Positions 38,075 to 48,664 of a stretch of DNA of 64,000 nt are shown here, piece after piece. The notes beneath the pieces were generated by a model that was not told where the DNA came from, did no database searches, and was given only the letters and a program-made list of their open reading frames with translations. The position numbers and the translations under genes are program-made. Origin of the DNA: Bacteroidia bacterium (GTDB lineage: Bacteria; Bacteroidota; Bacteroidia; Flavobacteriales; Flavobacteriaceae); contig JAUIFO010000011.1 of assembly GCA_030430385.1 (NCBI GenBank), positions 82,999-146,998 of the forward strand, given 5' to 3'. The stretch's first letter is position 1; every line of letters begins with the position of its first letter.

Positions 38075-38641
38075 ATGAAACAGCAAACACTAAAAGACAA
38101 TTTATTATATCAACGAAAGCTAAAAGGCTATTCTCAAGAAGAGCTTTCTCATAAGACTACAGTTGCTGTAAGGACAATCCAACGTATTGAAAAAGGAGAG
38201 GTGCAACCACATTTGCAAACCGTAAAATTATTAGCAGCAGGTTTAGATATTGACGTGAGTGATTTAATGGTGTTGGAGAATCCTAAAGAAGAAACCATTA
38301 AGCGTAAATGGATGCTTTTAATTCACGGTGTACCGTTTTTTGGATTAATAATACCATTGGCTAATGTGTTGTTTCCATTATTTATATGGATTAGCAAGGC
38401 CGAAGATAATAGCATATATGATAGACATGGTCGCGCTGTAATTAATTTTCATGGCACCATGAACTTGCTGTTTATGCTATCATTGTTGCTTTTCTACGTT
38501 ATTCCAGGGTATAACTTTTTTGTTTCTGGAATCGTGTTTCTTTTTGGATTGGTTATTTCCATAAAAAATGTTTTGTCAACCTTAAACTCAGGGAGTTTTT
38601 GGTACCCATTATCCATCCCTTTTCTGAAGCCAAAGCATTAA
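38075..38641 (+). CDS. XRE-family regulator with DUF4870 membrane domain
   Basis: The protein has 188 residues. An XRE helix-turn-helix fills the N-terminus (LLYQRKLKGYSQEELSHKTT, VRTIQRIEKGEVQP, residues 10-50). A DUF4870-like membrane part follows, with about four segments and the block DRHGRAVINFHGTMNLLF. It is therefore a membrane-bound one-component regulator of unknown signal. TAGATTTG at 38047-38054 fits the -7 promoter consensus, 21 bases before the start codon. The CPBP protease gene follows 58 bases later in the same direction. Confidence 0.85.
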   Translation: MKQQTLKDNLLYQRKLKGYSQEELSHKTTVAVRTIQRIEKGEVQPHLQTVKLLAAGLDIDVSDLMVLENPKEETIKRKWMLLIHGVPFFGLIIPLANVLFPLFIWISKAEDNSIYDRHGRAVINFHGTMNLLFMLSLLLFYVIPGYNFFVSGIVFLFGLVISIKNVLSTLNSGSFWYPLSIPFLKPKH

Positions 38642-38699
38642 GCATTAAAAAATATTAGAATCAATTTTAAAGCTAATGACTCATTAGCACTAAATACCT

Positions 38700-39548
38700 A
38701 TGTCAAATTTTATGAAATCTTTATTAGTTAAATATCCAGTAAGCTCCAGATATGTATTAATCATAATGTTGTATGGTCTCGCTCTTTTTTGTAGCGGATT
38801 AATAGATACGCCTTTTTTAAAACAATATTTTCCTTTTACATCAGTGATCCTTTTAATTATTGCGACTTGGATCCTTTATAGAGTAGATAACAAGTCATTA
38901 AAAGCCATTGGACTTGATATATCATTTCGAAATGTGTCTTTTTTACCCTTAGGAATCATCATAGGAGCAATCGCATTTTTGCTTGTTAAACTTTGCAGAG
39001 GTTTAATTTCGGGCGAAACATTAGCGTTAACTTCGGTAGATCTTAACCTAAGTTCGATCTTACTGGGTTTTTATTTGTTGTTGCCATCTGTTGCTGTCGA
39101 AGAATTCTTGTTTAGAGGCTATGCTTTTAAAAAAACTATTGAAGTAACCAACGTTACTATAGCTAATATCATTTTTGCGACAATATTCATGTTAATTCAT
39201 GTGTTAGATCGGGAAGTCCTCAAGAACAAAGGCATGATTGTTTTCTTTTTGTTTACTATTCCTATTGGTCATTTATTATTTTCAACAGCGCTGCTCAAGT
39301 CAAAAACGCTATTTTTTCCAATAGGAATTCATCTAGGGAATAATTGGGCAACACAACATTTGATTTCTAATTATAATAATGGAAACAGTATTTTTTATAT
39401 TCCTGAAGTTGCAAGGTTTGATGCATGGATGCCTTTCATTTCAGTAATGATTGTTTGGAATGTGTTTTATCTATTCGTGATTTTTTTAATTTGGAAATGG
39501 GATACAATTTTAAAGCTTAAAGCAGGTGTTTTTAGGGCTTTCTTTTAA
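38700..39548 (+). CDS. CPBP-family intramembrane protease
   Basis: The protein has 282 residues and about eight membrane segments. The CPBP/Abi signature is present: EEFLFRG (EExxxR, about residues 132-138) in motif 1, FMLIHV (about 163) in motif 2 and a later GIHLGNNWA (about 218-226). These Glu and His residues form the glutamate-type intramembrane protease site related to eukaryotic Rce1. It may be cotranscribed with the XRE/DUF4870 regulator upstream. The substrate is unknown. Confidence 0.87.
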   Translation: MSNFMKSLLVKYPVSSRYVLIIMLYGLALFCSGLIDTPFLKQYFPFTSVILLIIATWILYRVDNKSLKAIGLDISFRNVSFLPLGIIIGAIAFLLVKLCRGLISGETLALTSVDLNLSSILLGFYLLLPSVAVEEFLFRGYAFKKTIEVTNVTIANIIFATIFMLIHVLDREVLKNKGMIVFFLFTIPIGHLLFSTALLKSKTLFFPIGIHLGNNWATQHLISNYNNGNSIFYIPEVARFDAWMPFISVMIVWNVFYLFVIFLIWKWDTILKLKAGVFRAFF

Positions 39549-39738
39549 TCCATTAAAATTTCAAATATCCGTTTAGAGAGACGATTGGTTTTTTTAAGTC
39601 AGCCTGCAATAAAAAAAATGTCTAAAATTGATTTTAAGGTTGTTTTTAGTCGATTTAAGCCGTTTTTAAGTAATTAACAAATGTTGATAATTATTGCTTA
39701 CAATCGATAAAATGCTTTTAAAACGCATCTTTTATTCG

Positions 39739-39785
39739 TATATTTGTATGTACTCAGAAGAGACGCTAAAAAGCGTCTTTTTTGT
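39739..39785 (+). promoter_or_regulatory. gyrB promoter element and leader hairpin
   Basis: TATATTTG at 39739-39746 matches the -7 consensus. A hairpin (AGACGCT paired with AGCGTCT, 39761-39778) with a run of six T sits between this element and the gyrB ATG at 39816. It therefore has the form of a terminator inside the leader and could act as an attenuator. It could alternatively terminate readthrough from the CPBP gene, which ended about 210 bases earlier. Confidence 0.55.
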
Positions 39786-39806
39786 GTATTTATACTTATA
39801 AACTAA

Positions 39807-41753
<1,947 letters not shown>

Positions 41754-41778
41754 ATAGTTCTAAAACAATCCAAATATC

Positions 41779-41813
41779 AAGCAACTACCTTATCAATGTA
41801 GTTGCTTTTTTTG
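41779..41813 (+). terminator. gyrB terminator
   Basis: AAGCAACTAC pairs with GTAGTTGCTT around a 9-base loop, followed by a T run. It begins 26 bases after the gyrB stop. Confidence 0.85.
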
Positions 41814-41918
41814 TACTTTAGAGTATAATATTTGTCGATAAAATGCGTTTTATTTCGATAAAATGTAATTTTATAATTTATTTTACTAAGTTTGTATAAC
41901 CCAAAATATCTATCAGTA

Positions 41919-42962
41919 ATGAAAAAAAATGTATTAATTTTATTACTTTTTGCTTCGTTTCAATCTTCAAAAGCTCAAGAATTAGAGACCATCCTCTTGG
42001 CAGCTGACGATGCAAGTTTACTCACAGAAAACTATATAAATCCTGCAGTTGAAGGGTTGATGTATAGTATGAATGGTGGCTGGTTTACTACTGCTAAAAC
42101 GCATAAAAAATTCGGATTTGACATCACTATTAACGCTAATGCTTCATTTGTTCCTAGTCAGAAAGAAATGTTTGATTTTATTCCAAGTGATTATACTTTT
42201 TTGACTTTACCTAATGGAGAAAATGAATTAAATACGGTTTTAAGTACTAATGATGCTGAAACAGAAATTGATATTAGAATTCCAACAGATAATGGAAATT
42301 TTAAAGTGGCAAGTTTTGATATGCCTGGAGGTATTTCCGAAGATTTGCCAATAAATGCTGTTCCAACACCAATGGTACAACTCGGATTTGGTCTTCCATT
42401 TAAAACAGATATCAAATTAAGACTGGTGCCAAATTTAAGTTTTAGTGATGATGTTGAGGCTAATTTAATTGGACTTGGATTACAGCATGATATCTTACAA
42501 TATTTTGGACCTCTAGAAAAATTACCCTTAAACGTGTCTGTTTTAGGTGCGTTTACAAATATGAGTGTCACGTATAATATTGATGACAATCCAGACGATG
42601 AAGTTTCTGTAAATAATGGTAAGGCCGAGTTTGATATGAATACGTGGACTGTTCAAGCGATTGCTTCCTTGGATTTTAAAATTATTACATTTTACGGAAG
42701 TGTTGGATATAATAATGGAAAGTCTACAGTAAAAATGAAAGGAGACTACACACTAACCTATGATCTTGAAGATAGTAATGGAAACGTGATTGGTACAGTG
42801 AATGAATCTATCAGCGACCCAATTAATTTAGATTTTCAAGCAAATGGAATGAGAGCGACACTTGGTACACGATTAAATATTGGATTTTTTAAAATCTTTG
42901 CAGATTACACTTTACAAGAATACAATACAGCTTCGGCAGGTATTGCCTTTAGTTTTAGATAG
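41919..42962 (+). CDS. Outer-membrane barrel protein, DUF6588-like
   Basis: The 347 residues start at the ATG at 41919, which gives the signal peptide MKKNVLILLLFASFQSSKAQ. A non-ATG start at 41892 would overlap the promoter element TAAGTTTG (41887-41894), so I reject it. The mature part begins with NYINPAVEGLMYSMNGGWFTT and is beta-rich to a terminal aromatic (IAFSFR), as expected for an outer-membrane barrel. This is consistent with DUF6588 proteins of Flavobacteriia, which have no known function. It lies between gyrB and mdh. Confidence 0.72.
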   Translation: MKKNVLILLLFASFQSSKAQELETILLAADDASLLTENYINPAVEGLMYSMNGGWFTTAKTHKKFGFDITINANASFVPSQKEMFDFIPSDYTFLTLPNGENELNTVLSTNDAETEIDIRIPTDNGNFKVASFDMPGGISEDLPINAVPTPMVQLGFGLPFKTDIKLRLVPNLSFSDDVEANLIGLGLQHDILQYFGPLEKLPLNVSVLGAFTNMSVTYNIDDNPDDEVSVNNGKAEFDMNTWTVQAIASLDFKIITFYGSVGYNNGKSTVKMKGDYTLTYDLEDSNGNVIGTVNESISDPINLDFQANGMRATLGTRLNIGFFKIFADYTLQEYNTASAGIAFSFR

Positions 42963-42987
42963 AAAAATATATCACAACAAGTTGTTG

Positions 42988-43017
42988 AGAGCGTGAGATT
43001 TATTCTTGCGCTTTTTT
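42988..43017 (+). terminator. Weak terminator before mdh
   Basis: GAGCGTGAGA pairs with TCTTGCGCTT with G-T wobbles, followed by six T. It lies 26 bases after the barrel gene stop. Confidence 0.55.
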
Positions 43018-43038
43018 CTTTTAAACCTTAAAAAATTG

Positions 43039-43046
43039 TAATTTTG
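43039..43046 (+). promoter_or_regulatory. Probable -7 element of the mdh promoter
   Basis: TAATTTTG matches TAnnTTTG and lies 35 bases before the mdh start. No clear -33 TTG is at the expected distance. Confidence 0.5.
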
Positions 43047-43081
43047 CACACTCAATAAAACACAATTTAAAAACATAAAAC

Positions 43082-44008
43082 ATGAAAGTAACAGTAGTTG
43101 GAGCAGGTGCAGTAGGTGCAAGTTGTGCCGAATATATTGCAATTAAAAACTTTGCCTCTGAAGTTGTCATCCTTGATATTAAAGAAGGCTTCGCAGAAGG
43201 TAAAGCTATGGATTTAATGCAATGTGCTTCATTAAACGGATTTGATACTAAAATTACAGGAAGTACAAACGATTATTCTAAAACAGCAAATAGTGATATT
43301 TGTGTCATTACTTCTGGAATTCCTAGAAAACCTGGAATGACTCGTGAAGAATTAATTGGAATTAATGCTGGAATTGTAAAATCGGTATCTGCAAGTTTAG
43401 TTGAGCATTCTCCAAATACAATACTTATTGTTGTTAGTAATCCAATGGATACAATGACCTACTTAGCACATAAAACAACAAATTTGCCTAAGCATAGAAT
43501 CATTGGAATGGGTGGCGCTTTAGATTCTGCACGTTTTAAATACAGACTTGCTGAAGCATTAGAAGCTCCTATTAGTGATGTTGATGGTATGGTAATTGGA
43601 GGTCATAGTGATAAAGGAATGGTGCCTTTAACTTCTCACGCTACAAGAAATAGTATCAAGGTTTCTGAATTCCTTTCAGAAGATCGCTTAAACCAAGTTA
43701 AAGAAGATACTAAAGTTGGTGGAGCAACACTAACAAAATTATTAGGAACTTCTGCATGGTATGCTCCTGGAGCTGCGGTTTCTGGTTTAGTGCAAGCGAT
43801 TGCTTGTGATCAGAAAAAAATGTTTCCTTGTTCTACTTTGCTTGATGGTGAGTATGGATTGAGCGATCTTTGTATTGGAGTTCCTGTAATCTTAGGTAGA
43901 AACGGAATAGAAAAAATTGTTGACGTTCCTTTAAGTGATGCTGAAAAAGCTCACATGGCTGAAAGCGCTGAAGGCGTTAAGAAAACGAATGGTTTATTAG
44001 AGTTATAA
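43082..44008 (+). CDS. mdh: Malate dehydrogenase
   Basis: The 308-residue NAD-dependent enzyme oxidises malate to oxaloacetate in the TCA cycle. The nucleotide-binding GAGAVGASCAEY (residues 7-18) is followed by ITSGIPRKPGMTREELI and MGGALDSARFKYRLAEAL. The active-site His lies in VIGGHSDKGMVPL (about residue 176). The GxGxxG-type fold and the LDH-like length identify the bacterial Mdh subgroup of Bacteroidota. Confidence 0.95.
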   Translation: MKVTVVGAGAVGASCAEYIAIKNFASEVVILDIKEGFAEGKAMDLMQCASLNGFDTKITGSTNDYSKTANSDICVITSGIPRKPGMTREELIGINAGIVKSVSASLVEHSPNTILIVVSNPMDTMTYLAHKTTNLPKHRIIGMGGALDSARFKYRLAEALEAPISDVDGMVIGGHSDKGMVPLTSHATRNSIKVSEFLSEDRLNQVKEDTKVGGATLTKLLGTSAWYAPGAAVSGLVQAIACDQKKMFPCSTLLDGEYGLSDLCIGVPVILGRNGIEKIVDVPLSDAEKAHMAESAEGVKKTNGLLEL

Positions 44009-44114
44009 TCAGATTAGAATGCTATAATCTTCTATAAGGTTAGTATCAATTGTAATAATTTAAGGATTAATTTTTACGAGTTATTTAGTATTAAGGTAAT
44101 TATTACTTTAAATA

Positions 44115-45191
44115 TTATCGTTGTATAGTTTCTCTAAACTGATAAAAGAAACGCTCAATAAGTCTTAAATCTTCTGTTACGATTTCTGCTGTTCCTCGCA
44201 TTTCTTGTTTAAAGTCAATTTCTTTTTTGTAAGAGGTTATGAGCTTATTTGGAAATTCAACATTTACATGATAAAACCCTTGTGCATTTGGAATTTGTGA
44301 GATGTTTTTTACTGTACCATTGAGTATGCCAAATTCAGTATCTGGATAGTTTTCTATTTTTATGTTTACGTTTTGACCCAGTTTAATTTTCCCAAAGCTT
44401 TGAGCAGGTGCTTTTAGTTTGGCTATAAACGATGAATTTTCACTTGGTATAATAGTAAATACCAAGTCGTCTTGATTTACAGTTTTATTAGTGTTCCAAT
44501 AGTTTGAGAAAGTAACATTACCATTGATATTGGATTTTAAAACATACAACTGTTCCCAATCTTTTATTGATTTTTTGAGTTGATAAAAGGATTGAATTAC
44601 ATCTTTAAATAAGGTAATCTCATCTTTAAACAGGTTAAGATCTCTATGTGTAAGAGCTTCTAATTTGTTTATAGAATGAGGGTTGGCTGAGGCCTTATAT
44701 GAAAAGGTCTGTAGCTCTTTATTTAATTTGTATTGCATGTAACTGTTCTGAAATAGTGCAAATTGCGGTTCAATATCACCTAAAAATAAAATAGGTAAGC
44801 TATCTAATGGGAATCTAAACGATTTGCTATTTAAGGTAGTTATTGTATCAATTACGGATTTAAGTTTATAAACATCTTTATAATTCGCTGCGTTTTCTAA
44901 TAAGGATAATACTTGGTTTTTATTTACCTCTTGATTATCTTCAACTAAAATAGTATCAATAGTCCCGGTTATTTGAGCATATCCTTTTTGTTGTGGTATT
45001 TGAGTAGTGATTATGGCTTCTGAAGTTATTATATCTGGATATTTTACAAACCAAGAAATAAGCATAAGCATAAGAATTATAGTCAAAAACAAGACGTTTC
45101 CCCAACGTATCATCCAATGTGGTACTTTAGTAAGTATTTCTTGTACTTCTTCGCTACGAAGCTCAATATGGTCTAAACTATTATCTGGCAT
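44115..45191 (-). CDS. HlyD-family adaptor of the RiPP exporter
   Basis: The protein has 358 residues. It has a single N-terminal membrane segment (about residues 31-50, GNVLFLTIILMLMLISWFV). A lipoyl/barrel-sandwich part follows (GTIDTILVEDNQEVNKNQVL, about 90-110), then a helical hairpin and a beta domain with FIAKLKAPAQSFGKIKLGQNV. This is the periplasmic adaptor that links the inner-membrane ABC exporter (45192-47384) to an outer-membrane channel. No TolC gene lies nearby. It is the last gene of the RiPP cluster and directly abuts the exporter gene. Confidence 0.87.
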   Translation of the reverse strand: MPDNSLDHIELRSEEVQEILTKVPHWMIRWGNVLFLTIILMLMLISWFVKYPDIITSEAIITTQIPQQKGYAQITGTIDTILVEDNQEVNKNQVLSLLENAANYKDVYKLKSVIDTITTLNSKSFRFPLDSLPILFLGDIEPQFALFQNSYMQYKLNKELQTFSYKASANPHSINKLEALTHRDLNLFKDEITLFKDVIQSFYQLKKSIKDWEQLYVLKSNINGNVTFSNYWNTNKTVNQDDLVFTIIPSENSSFIAKLKAPAQSFGKIKLGQNVNIKIENYPDTEFGILNGTVKNISQIPNAQGFYHVNVEFPNKLITSYKKEIDFKQEMRGTAEIVTEDLRLIERFFYQFRETIQR

Positions 45192-47384
45192 CTATTTTCC
45201 TAATTCCAACTGATTTTTAACCAAGTTATAATAATTTCCTTTTCTAGTAACTAATTCTCGATGATTGCCTATTTCTACAATTTTGCCTTTATCTAAAACT
45301 ACTATTTGATGGGCGTTTTTTACGGTGCTTAATCTATGAGCAATAACAACAACTGTTTTATTTTCAAAAAATATATTTAGTTTTTCCATAATCACTTTTT
45401 CATTATTGGCATCCAGTGCACTTGTAGCTTCATCAAAAAACAAAAAATTAGGATTCTTATAAACTGCTCTAGCAATCAATAGACGTTGTTTTTGTCCTGT
45501 ACTGATACCAACACCTTCCATACCTATTTTTGTGTTATAAGAAAGCGGTAAGGATTCTATAAACTCTCTTATGTTTGCAACATCAACCGCATGTGCAAGT
45601 TTCTTTTTATCAACATAATCTTCACCAACCGCAATATTATTAGCAATGGTATCATTAAAAATATAGCCCTCTTGCATCACTACACCACATTGATTTCTCC
45701 ATGTTTTTTGAGATATATTTTGTAAATCGTGATGACCGATTCTTAATTGACCACTATTAGGGTCATAGAACTTTAAGAGCAATTTCATTAATGTAGTTTT
45801 ACCACTTCCACTAACTCCAACTATTGCGGTTACTTTTTTTGCAGGAATTGTTAAATCCAAATTCTGCAATACCATTTGGTTTGAACCAATATAGCGAAAT
45901 GATAATTTAGACAATTTTAGATCCTCACTCAAGGGAATATCCGTTATTTTCTCAACATCTTGTTGTTCTTCATCTTCTTTATTGTGAATCTCTGATAAAC
46001 GGTCTAATGAGATTTTAGCATCTTGGACTTCTCTGATAAAGTTAATCAGTTGTACTATTGGGGAGTTTAATTGCCCAACAATATAACTAATGGCTAGCAT
46101 CATACCCAAAGTAATATCTCCATCAATAACTAATTTTGCAGATAGTACAGTAATTAAAATATTCTTCACCTCATTTATGAACTCCGAACCTACACTTTGG
46201 TATTGCTCTAAAGCCAAGACTTTGATATAAACTTTAAACAAACGTGCTTGGACAAACTCCCAAGACCAACGCTTTTGTTTTTCAGCATTGTGTAATTTAA
46301 TTTCTTGCATACCATTAATAAGTTCAATCACTTTACTCTGCTCTTGACTTATTTCAGAAAAACGCTTATAGTCTAAATCCCGTCTCTTTTTAAGGAAAAT
46401 AATAACCCATAAAATATAAAAAAAGCTACCTATTAAAAATATCACAAATAGTAATAAATTATAATATGCCAGCACAAAACTGAATACCAACAAATTCACC
46501 ATTGAAAACAACACATTTAATGATGATGTAGTAAGAATCTGTTCTATACGTTTATGGTCATTAATTCGCTGTAGAATATCTCCTGTCATTCGAGTGTCAA
46601 AAAAAGCGATTGGTAAATTCATAAGTTTTATGAAGAAATCAGAAACCAAGGATATATTGATCCTTGTACTTAGGTGTAATAATATCCAACTCCTAATAAC
46701 CTCAATAGCTGTTCTACCAATAAACAAGGCTAATTGTGCAAATAGAATTAAGTATATGAAATGTATGTCTTGATTTTTTATACCAACATCTACAATGCTT
46801 TGGGTCAAAAATGGAAAGATGAGTTGCAGTAAACTCGCTGCAATTAATCCAATAACTAATTGCCATATAAAGTTCTTATATTTAAATAAGTATTTAGATA
46901 AAAACTTAAAGCCAAATTCCTGCTCGTCATTTTCAAAATCTGAATTATAAAATTTGGCGGTTGGTTCTAATAATAATGCTATACCTTCCTCAGTTTGTTC
47001 TGTTGCATTATTACCCATCCAATGTTTTAAGAATTCTTCTTTATTATATTTAATTAAACCGTGGGCAGGGTCCGAAATATAAAAAGCATTCTTTCTGATT
47101 TTATAGAGAACTACATAATGGTTGTTATTCCAATGAAGAATACAAGGTAAAGGGGCTTCTAATACATCTTGAGTGCTAATTTTAACTCCTAAACTTCTTA
47201 AACCTATTTTTTCTGAAGCATCGCTTAAACCCAATAAACTAGTTCCTCCTCTCGTAGTCTCGCTTAATTTACGAAGGTATTGTATAGAGATAGTTTTCTC
47301 ATAGTACTTGGCTATTATTTTAATACAAGTCGAGCCACAATCCTTATGATCGTGTTGTTTGTAGTGAGGAAATGATTTAATCAT
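45192..47384 (-). CDS. C39-peptidase ABC exporter (PCAT) for the RiPP
   Basis: The protein has 730 residues. The N-terminal C39 peptidase domain has catalytic Cys in KDCGSTCIKII (about residues 15-25) and the catalytic His in LHWNNNHYVVLYKI with Asp in YISDPAHG (about 93-120). A six-helix membrane domain follows. The ATPase has Walker A GVSGSGKTTLMKLLLKF (about 523), the signature ISTGQKQRLLIARAV and Walker B FLFFDEATSALDA. Such exporters cut double-glycine leaders and export the product. The precursor at 49776-49952 carries Gly20-Gly21, which fits. The gene follows the SPASM maturase gene by 88 bases. Confidence 0.93.
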   Translation of the reverse strand: MIKSFPHYKQHDHKDCGSTCIKIIAKYYEKTISIQYLRKLSETTRGGTSLLGLSDASEKIGLRSLGVKISTQDVLEAPLPCILHWNNNHYVVLYKIRKNAFYISDPAHGLIKYNKEEFLKHWMGNNATEQTEEGIALLLEPTAKFYNSDFENDEQEFGFKFLSKYLFKYKNFIWQLVIGLIAASLLQLIFPFLTQSIVDVGIKNQDIHFIYLILFAQLALFIGRTAIEVIRSWILLHLSTRINISLVSDFFIKLMNLPIAFFDTRMTGDILQRINDHKRIEQILTTSSLNVLFSMVNLLVFSFVLAYYNLLLFVIFLIGSFFYILWVIIFLKKRRDLDYKRFSEISQEQSKVIELINGMQEIKLHNAEKQKRWSWEFVQARLFKVYIKVLALEQYQSVGSEFINEVKNILITVLSAKLVIDGDITLGMMLAISYIVGQLNSPIVQLINFIREVQDAKISLDRLSEIHNKEDEEQQDVEKITDIPLSEDLKLSKLSFRYIGSNQMVLQNLDLTIPAKKVTAIVGVSGSGKTTLMKLLLKFYDPNSGQLRIGHHDLQNISQKTWRNQCGVVMQEGYIFNDTIANNIAVGEDYVDKKKLAHAVDVANIREFIESLPLSYNTKIGMEGVGISTGQKQRLLIARAVYKNPNFLFFDEATSALDANNEKVIMEKLNIFFENKTVVVIAHRLSTVKNAHQIVVLDKGKIVEIGNHRELVTRKGNYYNLVKNQLELGK

Positions 47385-47472
47385 TCTTTTTTACCAAATC
47401 TTGAATTCTATGATATTTAATTGTCTTTTACTTTAAACTTATTATAGCTTTACCAGCTAGAAATTAATATAA

Positions 47473-48471
47473 TCAGTTTGGATTTTCCTTTAAAGGTTCA
47501 AAGTATTGGCAAAAGTTTACTTTATGCCATTTGTCATTGGAATAGTCAAGATCTGTATTTGAAAAACAACAATAGCGGAATTTACACAATTTACATTTTT
47601 CAATTAAATCATTACTGACTTTCCATTTCTTTTGAAATTCAGGACTTCTAAATACTTGGCTTATCGAAGTTGAAGTATCCGACAAATTTCCAAAATGCTT
47701 TTGATGATTTATATAATTTCTGATAAAACCAAATTCATCGATACAAATTTTACGATTAAGAGCAATATTATACTTCTTTGATTCTATAAAACTTTTCATG
47801 GAAAAAGTAAAATTCGTAGGAACAATTTTTTCAGTCCAATTTAACTCTTTTTCTTTTATTCTTTTAATCTGAACGTAGTTTTCATTTTCTTCAGTAATTA
47901 ATTGTTCTGAACCTAGATAAGTTATAGAACAAATTCTAATATTTTGGTTGAGAAAATCCATAGAAAAAATGTTCTCAAAAGAGGATGGAACAATAAGGTC
48001 AATACATGTCAAAAATGAATCTGTAGTAACATCAAAAATATTCAAAATCTCTTCTGGCGTTATATCACTATCAGATTTAATGGAAAGCATCAACATTTGA
48101 CATCCTAATTGATTAAGTTCATTTATTACTTTGATATAATCATAATTAGTGGAGGCACCTATTTCAATGATAGCTGAATAGCATTCATTTTCAAAATAAA
48201 TATCTTCACTAATTTTAGGAAAATTAGTGGGAGTTTCAGTCAAAAAACATACATCCTCTGCAATGTAATAATCAATTATCTTAATTATATCATTTCCAAA
48301 TTTTGATATTATATAATCAATACTTTTTCCGTCAATTTCTTTTAGTACGTTGTAAGCAGTTTGACTGATGGAAAGAAGTTTTTGCCTTGATAGATCATAA
48401 ATTAAATAGCCATTATCTCCACCAACTAAGTAACAGTCTGAAAAAACTTTCAAATATTTGTTTTTATTCAT
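47473..48471 (-). CDS. gwsS: Grasp-with-spasm SPASM-domain peptide maturase
   Basis: The protein has 332 residues. It has no CxxxCxxC radical-SAM motif. A SPASM-like cysteine cluster is present at the C-terminus: CIDEFGFIRN (about residue 240), EKCKLCKFRYCCFSNTD (about 294-310) and NFCQYFEP (about 322). The N-terminal ~80 residues (GGDNGYLIYDLSRQKLLSIS) resemble a RiPP recognition element. This is the pattern of the SPASM maturase of grasp-with-spasm systems, where it acts with the ATP-grasp enzyme. The chemistry is not known. Its ATG overlaps the 66-residue gene upstream by 8 bases. Confidence 0.85.
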   Translation of the reverse strand: MNKNKYLKVFSDCYLVGGDNGYLIYDLSRQKLLSISQTAYNVLKEIDGKSIDYIISKFGNDIIKIIDYYIAEDVCFLTETPTNFPKISEDIYFENECYSAIIEIGASTNYDYIKVINELNQLGCQMLMLSIKSDSDITPEEILNIFDVTTDSFLTCIDLIVPSSFENIFSMDFLNQNIRICSITYLGSEQLITEENENYVQIKRIKEKELNWTEKIVPTNFTFSMKSFIESKKYNIALNRKICIDEFGFIRNYINHQKHFGNLSDTSTSISQVFRSPEFQKKWKVSNDLIEKCKLCKFRYCCFSNTDLDYSNDKWHKVNFCQYFEPLKENPN

Positions 48472-48664
48472 GATTCAAAATTACTGTAGTATTTAATTTA
48501 TAGTAAACTCTGACTGGATATTGATTAGTCTTTATCAATGAATTTCGACCTAAAAAAACACGAGTTATACTGCTGTCATCTGAATATTCATATGATTCAA
48601 TTAAAATTTGGTGAAGGGACATTTTTTCAAGTGAAATATCCAAGTTAATGAGTTCCTTATTCAT
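48464..48664 (-). CDS. Small RiPP-cluster protein, function unknown
   Basis: The protein has 66 residues. I do not recognise a domain. It is acidic at the N-terminus (LINLDISLEKMSLHQ, SYEYSDDSS) and ends in strands (QYPVRVYYKLNTTVIL). It overlaps the ATP-grasp gene by 8 bases at its start and the SPASM gene by 8 bases at its end, so translation of all three is coupled. This tight arrangement makes it unlikely to be an accidental ORF and suggests a role in modification, for example as a precursor-binding partner. Confidence 0.65.
   Translation of the reverse strand: MNKELINLDISLEKMSLHQILIESYEYSDDSSITRVFLGRNSLIKTNQYPVRVYYKLNTTVILNHE

Noticed and set aside
47473..48471. Radical-SAM enzyme call for the SPASM maturase
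   Set aside because: No CxxxCxxC motif was found; only the SPASM-like C-terminal cysteines are present.
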